Shown: piece after piece, positions 9,861-18,516 of the stretch
Position numbering within the stretch: the first letter of the stretch is position 1
Layout of the letters: each line of letters starts with the position of its first letter
Program-made: the position numbers and the translations under genes
Source of the DNA: Succinispira mobilis DSM 6222
Lineage (GTDB): Bacteria > Bacillota > Negativicutes > Acidaminococcales > Succinispiraceae
DNA length: 64,000 nt
Reading direction: 5' to 3'
Assembly: GCF_000384135.1 (NCBI RefSeq)
Contig: NZ_KB913028.1
Coordinates: 1,267,351 to 1,331,350 of the forward strand
The notes under the pieces: generated by a model
What the model was told of the DNA's origin: nothing
Databases searched by the model: none
The model's input: the letters and a program-made list of their open reading frames with translations, nothing else

Positions 9861-10718
9861 TTAAAACTCTTTTAATAATTCTAAGCAATCAGCCATTGCT
9901 AGATGTTCAATGCTACTAATTTTATTGTTATCCTCAAGGCCTACAGCCTTTTCATAATTAGTTTTGCTTATATCTTGATATATTAGACCTGTTATTAACC
10001 CCCTGTTTTCAGCAACAGCCTGAAACGCCTGTAAGCGATTATGAGAATCATAATTTAGTAAACTACTTATTGGGATTATATTTTCTTTATACCATTCATA
10101 AGTATTAACTTTATTAAAGGTAACACAGGGTGTTAAAACGTTTATAAAGGAAAAGCCTTTATGCGCAATTGCTTGCTTAATTAAATCAACCAACTCTGCT
10201 CCTTGAGCCGCAAAAGCTTGTCCAACAAAGGTAGCTCCCGCTGCTAAAACCATTTCTAAGGCTGGCAATGGATTTTCCACATTACCTTTTGGGGTAGTTT
10301 TAGTTTTAAATCCCAAATCACTACGGGGCGAAGTCTGGCCTTTAGTAAGGCCATAAACATGATTATCCATTAAAATATACGTCATGTTTATATTGCGTTT
10401 TATAGCATGTAATGCATGACCTAGGCCAATTGCAAAACCATCGCCATCTCCACCACAAGCAATTACTTCCAACTCTGGATTAGCTAACTTAACGCCTTGG
10501 GCAAAAGGCAAAGCCCGTCCATGTGTAGTATGCACCCCATAAGCATAAATATAACCCGAGATTCTGCCTGCGCAACCAATTCCAGATATTATGGCCACAT
10601 CTTGAGGTTTAAAATTTAATTGCTGTAAAGCTTGTTGCAATGAATTATGTGTTCCGTAATGTCCACAGCCTGGACACCAATTAGGCTTTACATTATTTTT
10701 AAAAGGATTAGTTGTCAT
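9861..10718 (-). CDS. korB: 2-Oxoacid:ferredoxin oxidoreductase beta subunit
   Basis: 285-residue thiamine-diphosphate subunit of a 2-oxoacid:ferredoxin oxidoreductase, which converts a 2-oxoacid plus CoA to acyl-CoA while reducing ferredoxin. WCPGCGH at residues 14-20 is the cluster-binding/TPP start of the family, and GGDGDG near residue 90 with a downstream NHVYGLTKGQ is the TPP-Mg site. No separate ferredoxin (delta) domain is fused. It overlaps korA by 11 nt with AGGAGG-type ribosome site inside korA, so the two are coupled. 2-Oxoglutarate is the usual substrate of this two-subunit layout, but pyruvate or branched-chain oxoacids cannot be excluded. Confidence 0.9.
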   Translation of the reverse strand: MTTNPFKNNVKPNWCPGCGHYGTHNSLQQALQQLNFKPQDVAIISGIGCAGRISGYIYAYGVHTTHGRALPFAQGVKLANPELEVIACGGDGDGFAIGLGHALHAIKRNINMTYILMDNHVYGLTKGQTSPRSDLGFKTKTTPKGNVENPLPALEMVLAAGATFVGQAFAAQGAELVDLIKQAIAHKGFSFINVLTPCVTFNKVNTYEWYKENIIPISSLLNYDSHNRLQAFQAVAENRGLITGLIYQDISKTNYEKAVGLEDNNKISSIEHLAMADCLELLKEF

Positions 10719-12453
10719 TTGCCAACACCTCCATACATTTAGTTTTTAAAACCTGTGGTGTAATTATATCTCCATCATATTGTAAAATCGATTTAATTTC
10801 TGGACAATTTTCTACATTGCCTCTTATTAAATGTTTTAACTGTCCTGTTGCATTATGCTCTAAGACAACAATTTTTTTAGCACCTTTAAAGCATTCACTT
10901 ACTTTTTGAACTGGGAAAGGTGCTAGCAAGCGTATTTGCATATGTCTTGTCGTTATCCCAACTTCTGCCAATAGTTTTTCGGTTTCTTTGATGCAAGCCA
11001 AGGTTGCGCCAACGCCTATAATAAGTAAATCTACATCTTCTCCCATAGATTCATTAGTTGCTTTCGAATACACTTGCAAAAAATTTTCCAACTTTTTTAA
11101 ACGCTTTTCGGATTGAGCTACACGCATTGTTTTGTTTTCAGAAGGTTTACCATATATATCGTGCTCTAAACCAGTAGTTAAATACACACCGTTTTTTGTT
11201 CCCGGCAAAACTCTTGGAGATACTCCTGTCGTAGTTTCTATATTATATCTAGGGAAATAATTAGGCGCTGAAAGTTCTGGCAATTTATCTGCAAGCAATT
11301 TGCCCCTTTCTATTTTTAAATTTTCTATATCGATATTATTAATAGTTTGCTTAGCTAATGATAATTGTAAATCAGTTAATACAATAACGGGGCATTGATA
11401 TTGTTCCGCTAAGTTAAACGCTTCAAATGAATCATAAAACGACTCTTCAATCGAGCTAGGGGCAATAACAATTTTAGCAGTATCCCCATGTGTATTGTAT
11501 AGTGCTGCTAATATATCAGACTGTTCATGTTTAGTCGGTAAACCAGTACTCGGACCACCTCTTTGCGTATTATACACCACGAGAGGCGTTTCAGTCATGC
11601 AAGCTAAACCAATTGCTTCTGCCATTAAGGATAGACCTGGTCCAGATGTAGCGGTTAAAGCTCTTGCTCCAGCATAAGCTGCGCCTATTGCCATCGTACA
11701 GGCCGCTATTTCATCTTCTGTCTGAACTACGATTCCTCCATAAGCGGGTAATTTTTTAACTAAATATTCCATTATTTCCGAAGACGGTGTTATTGGATAG
11801 GCAGCCATAAATCTTGCGCCTGCAACTAACGCACCCAAAGCTAAAACTTCATTTCCTAAAACAAATAATTTATTTATTCTAGATTCACAAATAGGCAAGT
11901 TTGCCTGACCAATAAGTTTACTATAGTTAGCAAAAATATAATCGTATCCCAGCTTTAAAGCAGTTAGGTTTTTTTCGATTACTTCTTGTCCTTTAGTTAA
12001 AAACTCTTTTTCAATGCTTTCTGTTATTATTTCTAAAGAAATTTGCAAAAGTGCGGCACTGCAACCTAATGCAAATACACCTTTCTGTTTAATTAAGTTC
12101 TTAGCTTGCAATAGTTCCGTAAATGGAATCTGAACAACTGTTGCTTCCAAATTTTCTATGCTAATTTTACTTTCTACTAAAATCAAGCTATTAGAGTGAA
12201 GTTCATTTTTTGATAACTCCAAACTATCTTTATCAAAAGCAATCAAAAAGTCAAGTTTATTGTTAAGCGTACCAACATCCTCATTTGCAATACGCAAACT
12301 ATAATGGGTGTGTCCTCCTTTAATCCTCGATGAAAAAGCTCGAAATGCATATAAATAATAGCCTTGCGAATTTAAAACCTTCGACCATAAATCACCAGAA
12401 CTTTCAATACCTTCCCCTTGTTCCCCACCAATGCGCCAAGATAATTCTTGCAT
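10708..12453 (-). CDS. korA: 2-Oxoacid:ferredoxin oxidoreductase alpha subunit (gamma-alpha fusion)
   Basis: 581-residue partner of korB. Residues about 1-180 are the gamma (CoA-binding) domain, recognised by WRIGGEQGEGIESSG and SSRIKGGHTHYSLR; residues about 195-581 are the alpha domain, with GARFMAAYPITPSSE and TSGPGLSLM motifs. The fused gamma-alpha form is the KorA/VorB layout of many anaerobes. The first gene of a two-gene operon, with AGGTGG before the ATG. The electron acceptor is expected to be ferredoxin; a divergent ferredoxin-like gene lies 200 bp away. Confidence 0.92.
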   Translation of the reverse strand: MQELSWRIGGEQGEGIESSGDLWSKVLNSQGYYLYAFRAFSSRIKGGHTHYSLRIANEDVGTLNNKLDFLIAFDKDSLELSKNELHSNSLILVESKISIENLEATVVQIPFTELLQAKNLIKQKGVFALGCSAALLQISLEIITESIEKEFLTKGQEVIEKNLTALKLGYDYIFANYSKLIGQANLPICESRINKLFVLGNEVLALGALVAGARFMAAYPITPSSEIMEYLVKKLPAYGGIVVQTEDEIAACTMAIGAAYAGARALTATSGPGLSLMAEAIGLACMTETPLVVYNTQRGGPSTGLPTKHEQSDILAALYNTHGDTAKIVIAPSSIEESFYDSFEAFNLAEQYQCPVIVLTDLQLSLAKQTINNIDIENLKIERGKLLADKLPELSAPNYFPRYNIETTTGVSPRVLPGTKNGVYLTTGLEHDIYGKPSENKTMRVAQSEKRLKKLENFLQVYSKATNESMGEDVDLLIIGVGATLACIKETEKLLAEVGITTRHMQIRLLAPFPVQKVSECFKGAKKIVVLEHNATGQLKHLIRGNVENCPEIKSILQYDGDIITPQVLKTKCMEVLANDN

Positions 12454-12572
12454 ATTCTCACCACCTAAATTATTTTTCTTAAGCTCATTATATCATTTTA
12501 ATTTTAAAATAAAAGCTATCTTAAGCACATTAATATTTATTTATAATTTTTTTGTTAGTCCCCTAAAATTGC

Positions 12573-12601
12573 TTGCAATATAGCTATAACTAGCCTACAA
12601 T
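12573..12601 (+). promoter_or_regulatory. Promoter of the EFR1 flavodoxin/ferredoxin gene
   Basis: TTGCAA (12573-12578) and TACAAT (12596-12601) with 17 nt spacing, 53 nt before the gene's ATG, in the 200-bp gap shared with divergent korA. Confidence 0.6.
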
Positions 12602-12625
12602 TAGTAAATAATAAATAAATTTAGA

Positions 12626-12657
12626 GAGGTGAAAACTACTTTTAGTAGTATTATATG
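12626..12657 (+). promoter_or_regulatory. Shine-Dalgarno separated from the start codon by a hairpin
   Basis: GAGGTG (12626-12631) is 23 nt upstream of the ATG (12655), too far for normal initiation. Between them lies a perfect 6-bp hairpin, ACTACT-TTT-AGTAGT (12635-12649). If it folds, the effective spacing becomes 8 nt, which is optimal. An in-frame TAG at 12646-12648 rules out an upstream start. This looks like a hairpin-bridged ribosome site. Confidence 0.5.
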
Positions 12658-13431
12658 ACTAAAATGTTTTATTTTACTGGTACTGGTAATAGTTTATATG
12701 TCGCTAAAAAATTAAGTAATGAACTTGAAAGTGATTTAGTAGACATTACCACATTGATATCGAATAATGTTATAACGATACCCGATGCTTGCGTAGGATT
12801 AGTTTTTCCACTATATGCCTTTGGAATACCTGAAATTATTGAACGTTTTCTAATTAAATTAAATTTAACAAATAGCAATGTATATTTTTTTGCTATAATT
12901 ACTTGTGGTGGATCTGGCTATGGTATTGTTAAACAGCAACTTGACAACATTTTGTCTACCAAAAACTTCAAATTGAGCTATACTGCATTTCAAAATATGC
13001 CTAGCAACTATATAAAACTATTTAAACCACCTACTGCCGCCCAAGCTCAAAAAAATATTGCAAACCAAGAACCACATCTTAAACAGATTGTTCTTGATGT
13101 AAAAAAACAAGTTCGAAGCCAAATTTCTAATTCTCCCCTAAGTTTCATATATAGTTTTTTTTATAAAAACTGGCGACACAACTTGAAAAATTCCCATCAA
13201 AACTTTTTCGTGCAAAGCTCTTGTACAGGTTGTGGTTTGTGCGTGAAACTATGTCCTGAAAAAAATATTTCCTTAAAAAACAACTTGCCACATTGGCAAA
13301 TCCAATGCCAAGATTGTCTCGCCTGCATAAATCTTTGTCCGGAACAAGCAATCCAATCAAACTACTTAACCAAAATCTACGGTCGTTATAGAAATCCTTT
13401 TATTTCTATTGATGAACTTATTAAAAACTAA
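12655..13431 (+). CDS. EFR1-family flavodoxin fused to a 2x[4Fe-4S] ferredoxin
   Basis: 258-residue electron carrier. Residues about 1-150 form a flavodoxin-like domain with the FMN phosphate loop TGTGNS (near residues 9-14); the C-terminal part has two CxxCxxC clusters, SCTGCGLCVKLCPE (near residue 192) and CQDCLACINLCPE (near residue 222). This is the EFR1 family of anaerobes, whose partners are mostly unknown. Monocistronic and divergent from korAB, which makes a role in handling ferredoxin electrons plausible but unproven. Translation start is unusual (see the separate entry). Confidence 0.9.
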   Translation: MTKMFYFTGTGNSLYVAKKLSNELESDLVDITTLISNNVITIPDACVGLVFPLYAFGIPEIIERFLIKLNLTNSNVYFFAIITCGGSGYGIVKQQLDNILSTKNFKLSYTAFQNMPSNYIKLFKPPTAAQAQKNIANQEPHLKQIVLDVKKQVRSQISNSPLSFIYSFFYKNWRHNLKNSHQNFFVQSSCTGCGLCVKLCPEKNISLKNNLPHWQIQCQDCLACINLCPEQAIQSNYLTKIYGRYRNPFISIDELIKN

Positions 13432-13452
13432 AACATAAATTATAGTTCCCAC

Positions 13453-13499
13453 AAATAACAGAAGGTATTGTAGTTAAACCACAATACCTTCTGTTATTT
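13453..13499. terminator. Bidirectional terminator between EFR1 and the osmolyte transporter
   Basis: 19-bp perfect inverted repeat (13453-13471 with 13481-13499) and a 9-nt loop. The right arm reaches the stop codon of the minus-strand permease/binding protein, so it serves both genes. Confidence 0.9.
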
Positions 13500-15072
13500 A
13501 TATCAAACCATTCTTTTTCAAAAACTCTCTAGCAACAGCTTCTGGCTGTTTTTGTTTTTCATCAACTTGATAGTTTAATTCAATCATTACTTCTTCGGTT
13601 AATACTCCAGCTAAAGAATTTACTACCTCTTCTAATTCAGGGAATTTATCTAAAGTATCTTTTCTGATTAATGGTACTGCATAATATGGTGGAAAAAACT
13701 TTTTATCATCTTTTAAGGTTACCAAATCAAATTTTTTCAGTAAACCATCGGTTGAAAAAGCATCGATTATTTCCACATCATTATTTGTCAAAGCACTATA
13801 TCTAGGAGAACCATCTAAGCCAATACTATCTTTAAAAGTTAAATTATATTTTTGTTTTACTCCTGGTAATCCATCTTTGCGATTTAAAAACTCTAATGTG
13901 GTTCCAGTTCGGAAGTTAGCACTATTTCCTCTTAAATCACTAATTTTTTCCAAATTATATTTAGTTGCTAATTCTTTAGTTACAGCAAGTGTATATGTGT
14001 TATTAAAAGCAATTTGAGGCATAACTACAATATTATACTGGCGCTGTAAAGTATTCTTGGAAATATCATAAACTTTTTGCATATCACTTATTGGTGGATG
14101 TCTTAAAATATTCCCATAAATAGTTCCAGTGTACTCAATATACATATCAATATTATTGTTTTTCATTGCTTCAAAACAAACTTGTGTTCCACCCAAATTT
14201 ATTTCTCTTTTAACTTTTATATCTGTTTTTGCTTCTACTAAATCAGCAAACATATGTCCTAAAATTTGTTGCTCAGTAAAATCTTTGCTACCAATAGAAA
14301 TCTCTTTAATAGCTTTCGGCGTAAAAGTTGCCAAAGTTGCTGGCATTAAAATAACACCAAATAATAAAGTTGCTGTGGCCACCGTTATTTTTTGTTTAAA
14401 ACGAGTTTTAGCAATCATTTCTAAGGACTTATTACCAAGATTTTGTAAACTTATCGGGGTAACTAGCTTTTCAATATTTGCGGCCAAATAATCCACGAGT
14501 AGTGCTAAAGCGCAAGCTGGCACAGCTCCTGCTAATATCTGCCCAGTATTTACAGTTCTAATTCCAGAAAAAACTAAGTAGCCTAAACCACCAGCGCCAA
14601 TAAAAGCTGCAATGGTCATAAGACCCACCGCTGTAACAATTGAAATTCTAACGCCAGCCATAATTATTGGTAAAGCCATAGGAATTTGAACTTTTCTTAG
14701 AATTTGCCAATTCGTCAAACCAATACCTTTGGCTGCTTCTATGGTTTGCGGATTAATACTAACTAATCCCGTGTAAGTATTTTTGATTATCGGCAATAAA
14801 GAATATAGAACAACAACTACTACTGCAGGAACCTTCCCGATTCCTAATAAAGGAATCATAAAGCCTAATAAGGCCATACTAGGGATAGCCTGTAAAACAC
14901 TCGTTACACCTAAAATTGGTTTGTTTAATTTATTTACATAGCAGATCAAAATACCAATTGGCACCCCGATTATAATTGAAAAAAACACAGCTATCAAAGT
15001 TAAGTAAATATGTTCTATTAAAAGTCCATATACTTGTTGGTAATTTTGAAAAATATAATTGTAAAAATTCAT
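13498..15072 (-). CDS. Osmoprotectant ABC importer, permease fused to binding protein (OpuCB-OpuCC type)
   Basis: 524-residue fusion for uptake of glycine betaine, choline, carnitine or similar compatible solutes. Residues about 1-215 are the permease with five to six helices and an EAAKGIGLTNWQILRKVQ coupling loop; after another helix near residues 232-250, residues about 260-524 are an OpuAC/ProX-type binding domain (SIGSKDFTEQQILGHM start, RTGTTLEFLNR). The fusion tethers the receptor to the membrane. It follows the ATPase gene by one base, with AGGTGG before the ATG. The exact ligand cannot be told. Confidence 0.93.
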   Translation of the reverse strand: MNFYNYIFQNYQQVYGLLIEHIYLTLIAVFFSIIIGVPIGILICYVNKLNKPILGVTSVLQAIPSMALLGFMIPLLGIGKVPAVVVVVLYSLLPIIKNTYTGLVSINPQTIEAAKGIGLTNWQILRKVQIPMALPIIMAGVRISIVTAVGLMTIAAFIGAGGLGYLVFSGIRTVNTGQILAGAVPACALALLVDYLAANIEKLVTPISLQNLGNKSLEMIAKTRFKQKITVATATLLFGVILMPATLATFTPKAIKEISIGSKDFTEQQILGHMFADLVEAKTDIKVKREINLGGTQVCFEAMKNNNIDMYIEYTGTIYGNILRHPPISDMQKVYDISKNTLQRQYNIVVMPQIAFNNTYTLAVTKELATKYNLEKISDLRGNSANFRTGTTLEFLNRKDGLPGVKQKYNLTFKDSIGLDGSPRYSALTNNDVEIIDAFSTDGLLKKFDLVTLKDDKKFFPPYYAVPLIRKDTLDKFPELEEVVNSLAGVLTEEVMIELNYQVDEKQKQPEAVAREFLKKNGLI

Positions 15073-15073
15073 C

Positions 15074-16201
15074 TTACCCCACCTCCGTCAACAAATATTG
15101 TTGGCTTAAAGTTGCAAGAAGATTAGTTTTCGTTATCAAACCCTGCAAAACATTATTACAATCTAAAACCGGAATGTTTTCTACCTGATACCGATCTACT
15201 AATTTTAAAACTTTAATAATCGAAGTGTCCCTACATACCGTCGGATATTCTCTGACCATAAAATCTTCGACTAAAGCTGTTTTGTTAAAATCTAAAGGCA
15301 AATTTCTCGGATAAAATATTCCAAGTAATCTGCGCGTATGCACATCTGTAACTAACATATTATCCAAACCATTTTTTCGCATTATTTCTAGGCATTTTAA
15401 TATTCCAAGCTTTGGAGTGCAAGTAAATAAATCTTCGCTCATAAAATCTGCTGCCTTAATAAAATCAGCATTAAGCCATATTCTTTTTGCTCCGACAAAT
15501 TCGGTTACATATTCATTAATTGGTTTTTTCAAGATGTTTTCTGGCGTATCATACTGAATTACTTCCCCCTTATTCATAATACAAAGCCGATCAGCTATCT
15601 TTATTGCTTCATCCATATCATGGGTAACGAAAACAATAGTTTTCTTAAACTGTCTTTGAAGATTAATTAACTCATCTTGCAGACTCAAGCGTGTTATCGG
15701 ATCTAATGCCGAAAAAGGCTCATCCATTAAAATAACATCTGGATCCATAGAAAAAGCTCGCGCGAATCCGACACGTTGCTGCTGCCCGCCACTTAATTCA
15801 CTAGGATAGCGTTTTAAAAAAACCTCTGGCTCCAACCCCACTAACTCCATTAATTCGCAAGTTTTATGCAACAACACTTCACTGTTAGTATTGCTAAGCC
15901 TACTAATAATTTCAATGTTTTCTTGAACATTCATATGCGGAAACAGACCTGTTTGTTGAATTACATACCCTAAATTTCGCCTTAAAGCAATAACATCTTT
16001 TTTACTAATATCTATTCCGTTAATAAATATACTCCCACTAGTAGGCTTAATTAAACGATTAATCATTTTCAGACTAGTTGTTTTCCCGCAACCACTAGGA
16101 CCAACTAAAGTAACTATTTCACCTTTATTTATCTTTAGAGAAATGTCCTTTAGCACTGTAGTGCCAGAGAATTTTTTTGTAACATTTCTGAATTCAATCA
16201 T
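15074..16201 (-). CDS. Osmoprotectant ABC importer ATPase with CBS domains (OpuCA type)
   Basis: 375-residue ATPase: Walker A GPSGCGKTT, signature LSGGQQQRVGFARAF, Walker B ILMDEPFSALD, H-loop VTHDMDEA. Residues about 250-375 hold a pair of CBS domains (GLDNMLVTDVHTRRLLGI and QVENIPVLDCNNVLQGLI). In OpuCA homologues the CBS pair senses ionic strength or binds c-di-AMP. First gene of the two-gene operon, ATG with GAGGTG. The promoter contains an inverted repeat described separately; the gene upstream encodes a BusR-like regulator. Confidence 0.93.
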   Translation of the reverse strand: MIEFRNVTKKFSGTTVLKDISLKINKGEIVTLVGPSGCGKTTSLKMINRLIKPTSGSIFINGIDISKKDVIALRRNLGYVIQQTGLFPHMNVQENIEIISRLSNTNSEVLLHKTCELMELVGLEPEVFLKRYPSELSGGQQQRVGFARAFSMDPDVILMDEPFSALDPITRLSLQDELINLQRQFKKTIVFVTHDMDEAIKIADRLCIMNKGEVIQYDTPENILKKPINEYVTEFVGAKRIWLNADFIKAADFMSEDLFTCTPKLGILKCLEIMRKNGLDNMLVTDVHTRRLLGIFYPRNLPLDFNKTALVEDFMVREYPTVCRDTSIIKVLKLVDRYQVENIPVLDCNNVLQGLITKTNLLATLSQQYLLTEVG

Positions 16202-16227
16202 ATAATCACCTCACATATAATTATTTC

Positions 16228-16267
16228 CAACAACTTTATTTTATACTCAAGTTGTTGCTTTTGTCAA
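16228..16267 (-). promoter_or_regulatory. opuC-type promoter with overlapping inverted-repeat operator
   Basis: On the minus strand TTGACA (16262-16267) and TATAAA (16240-16245) are 16 nt apart. A perfect 9-bp inverted repeat, CAACAACTT (16228-16236) and AAGTTGTTG (16249-16257), straddles the -10 box, a position from which a bound protein would block transcription. The adjacent GntR-RCK_C regulator is the obvious candidate to bind it; this is inferred. Confidence 0.6.
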
Positions 16268-16276
16268 GTCAAGCAT

Positions 16277-16315
16277 AAAAAAACAAGAGAGATGCTTAAA
16301 ACATCTCTCTTGTTT
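16277..16315 (-). terminator. Terminator of the GntR-RCK_C regulator gene
   Basis: Perfect 14-bp inverted repeat (16281-16294 with 16302-16315) with a 7-nt loop and a T-run on the minus strand. It overlaps the stop of the regulator gene and separates it from the transporter promoter. Confidence 0.88.
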
Positions 16316-16931
16316 AACCGTTATATAAAAACATATTAACTCTACTATAAGCATTTTCATCACCAATACAATAAACAATGTCATTTTTCAAAAAAGTTGT
16401 ATATGGTCCTGGTGAAATAAGCAAATCTTCCCCCCGCTTAATAGCTATGATTGTCGCAGAAGTATTGTGCCAAAAATTTATTTCCGAAGCGCTTTTCTCT
16501 AAAAATTTCATATTAGCCTTTATCTTAATTTCAAAAGGTGTGAAAGGATTATTTGCAGTAAATCGCTCCGTTTTATCCACTAACTCTCTAATTTTATCTT
16601 GAATATTCTCAGCTATTGTTATTTCTTGGTTTACCAAATATTCAATTTCTTGTTTTAAATTTCCAAGTGTTTGCGAATCTTCAAAACGCGATAAAAATTT
16701 TACAGCTGCTTCATAAGAAGTTATTTGCACGCCACTTCCTTTAGTGCTTTCTACAACTCCTAGATCTACTAAAACACTAATGGCTCTCCGTGCCGTTTCT
16801 GGAGAAACTGCATATTGTGTTGCTAAACTAGAGCGCGCATAAACCTTTTCCCCAACTTTATACTCACCTTCAACAATTCTAGTTGCGATATCTAAGGCGA
16901 TTTTTTTATAAACAGGACTAGTTATTTTCAT
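16314..16931 (-). CDS. GntR-type regulator with C-terminal RCK_C domain (BusR-like)
   Basis: 205-residue regulator. Residues about 1-75 are a GntR winged helix (YKVGEKVYARSSLATQY, SPETARRAISVLVDLGV), about 85-125 a coiled linker, and about 130-205 an RCK_C/TrkA-C domain (FEIKIKANMKFLEKS, GEDLLISPGPYTTFLKNDIVYCIG). This is the layout of BusR of lactic streptococci, which binds c-di-AMP through RCK_C and represses betaine import. It lies directly upstream of an osmolyte importer. Two ATGs are adjacent; the second (16931) gives the better spacing from AAAGG. Target and ligand are inferred from architecture and context. Confidence 0.85.
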   Translation of the reverse strand: MKITSPVYKKIALDIATRIVEGEYKVGEKVYARSSLATQYAVSPETARRAISVLVDLGVVESTKGSGVQITSYEAAVKFLSRFEDSQTLGNLKQEIEYLVNQEITIAENIQDKIRELVDKTERFTANNPFTPFEIKIKANMKFLEKSASEINFWHNTSATIIAIKRGEDLLISPGPYTTFLKNDIVYCIGDENAYSRVNMFLYNG

Positions 16932-16970
16932 CATGCACCTTTATTATTAATAAATTTAAGTTGTATTAGA

Positions 16971-17008
16971 AAAAACTGTTAATGATTATCTATCACTAAC
17001 AGTTTTTT
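16971..17008 (-). terminator. ftsZ terminator
   Basis: Inverted repeat with arms containing AAAAACTGTTA and TAACAGTTTTT, immediately after the ftsZ stop, with a T-run on the minus strand. It closes the division cluster. Confidence 0.82.
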
Positions 17009-17010
17009 TT

Positions 17011-18120
17011 TTACAAATCGCGTCTTAGCCACTCTGGGATAGTAGGGATATCACTGTCTATTATTTTGGGTTTTACAAATGTTTCCCCTAAATCTTTAGT
17101 TTCATTTTCAATTACTTTAGGATTTACTTTATCATTAACTATTTTTTCTATTACTTCTGGCTTTCTCTCATCGCTAAAACCAGTAACAATAATTGTAATT
17201 TTAACACTCTCACCTAAACTATCATCAGTGATCGCTCCAAAAATAACATTTGCTTCTGGAGAAGCTACTTCTCCAAGCATATCACCAGCTTCAATAACAT
17301 CTGACAAAGTCATCATATTAGAAGCTGCGGTTATATTCATGATAACACCTGTAGCTCCGTCTAAAGAAGTTTCTAAAAATGGACTATTAATAGCATTATT
17401 TAAAGCCTCTTCAATTGCACGATCCCCAGAACCCATGCCAACTCCCATTAATGCAGATCCTGAATCTTGCATTACTGTTTTTATGTCAGCAAAATCAAGA
17501 TTTATAATTCCTTCTTTAACGATAAGATTTGACAATCCTTCTACCCCGTGAGTAAGGCTAACATCTGCCATTTTGAAAGAGTCAACAAGGGTTGTTTTCT
17601 TATCAGAAATTGCTCTCAATTTTTCATTAGGAATTATAACAATAGAATCAACTACTTGACGGAGTTTTTCTATACCACTTTCTGCTTGTCTACTACGCTT
17701 TGGACCTTCAAATTTAAAAGGCTTTGTAACTACAGCCACTACTAGAGCACCTAGTTCTTTAGCACATTGAGCAACTATCGGTGCGGCACCAGTACCAGTT
17801 CCGCCACCCATACCAGCAGTTACAAAAACCATATCTGCGCCACGCAAACACTCCATAATAGACTCTTTAGTCTCTTGGGCAGCTTTTTCACCTATTTCAG
17901 GATTAGCGCCTGCACCTAAACCTTTTGTTAGTTTTTCTCCGATTTGTATCTTTAGAGGTGCTTTACTTGTTCCCAAAACTTGCGCATCTGTATTTATAGC
18001 TACAAACTCAACACCTTCAACTGCTGATTCTATCATACGGTTTACGGCATTATTTCCACCACCACCAACACCAACTACTTTAATTTGTGCTTTGCCAAAT
18101 TCTTGTTCTACTTCTAACAT
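17011..18120 (-). CDS. ftsZ: Cell-division GTPase FtsZ
   Basis: 369-residue tubulin homologue that forms the Z ring. The GTP-binding signature [12 protein letters not shown] is at residues 103-114, with [13 protein letters not shown] near residue 17 and the T7 loop [11 protein letters not shown]. The C-terminal peptide [13 protein letters not shown], the docking tail for ZapD/FtsA/EzrA/SepF-type partners, is intact. I start at the ATG (18120) because GAGGGGG lies upstream; a TTG five codons earlier is open but poorly placed. Last gene of the dcw cluster; ftsA is not next to it. Confidence 0.97.
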   Translation of the reverse strand: MLEVEQEFGKAQIKVVGVGGGGNNAVNRMIESAVEGVEFVAINTDAQVLGTSKAPLKIQIGEKLTKGLGAGANPEIGEKAAQETKESIMECLRGADMVFVTAGMGGGTGTGAAPIVAQCAKELGALVVAVVTKPFKFEGPKRSRQAESGIEKLRQVVDSIVIIPNEKLRAISDKKTTLVDSFKMADVSLTHGVEGLSNLIVKEGIINLDFADIKTVMQDSGSALMGVGMGSGDRAIEEALNNAINSPFLETSLDGATGVIMNITAASNMMTLSDVIEAGDMLGEVASPEANVIFGAITDDSLGESVKITIIVTGFSDERKPEVIEKIVNDKVNPKVIENETKDLGETFVKPKIIDSDIPTIPEWLRRDL

Positions 18121-18183
18121 GGTAGTCCCCCTCAACGCTAATCTATAAAGACATTATATCATTAATATAGCAAATTAGTCTAT

Positions 18184-18516
18184 TTATTTATCTAAAAACT
18201 TTCTTCTAATAATAGCCAAGTTTTGAAACACTCTTAATCCAAAAGCTAAAAGCGCTACAAAGTATAAATCTATCCCCAATCTTTCCCCAATATAAGCCAA
18301 TCCTGCTGCTAATGCTGCATTTATAAAAAATCCCGTTAAAAATACTTTGTTATTATAATTACCTTCAAGTCCAGAACGAATTCCGCCAAAAACAGAATCA
18401 AAACCAGCTAAAAGGGCTACTGATAAAAATTTTGCGTAAGCTATCGGTAGACTTATAGGTAGATAAGAGCCAATTAAAACACCTAAAATAATTCCCAGCA
18501 AAGGATAGATTATCAT
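18184..18516 (-). CDS. Small basic protein (Sbp/DUF1290 family)
   Basis: 110-residue membrane protein with about four hydrophobic segments, starting MIIYPLLGIILGVLIGSYLP. The family sits next to ftsZ in many Firmicutes, often with DUF881 proteins as here; its function is unknown. It overlaps the DUF881 stop by one base. The ATG has GGAGGG upstream. The C-terminal RRKFLDK gives it a basic tail. Confidence 0.88.
   Translation of the reverse strand: MIIYPLLGIILGVLIGSYLPISLPIAYAKFLSVALLAGFDSVFGGIRSGLEGNYNNKVFLTGFFINAALAAGLAYIGERLGIDLYFVALLAFGLRVFQNLAIIRRKFLDK

Noticed and set aside
17066-17551. 161-codon plus-strand ORF
   Set aside because: Shadow of ftsZ on the opposite strand; low-complexity serine/isoleucine-rich translation.
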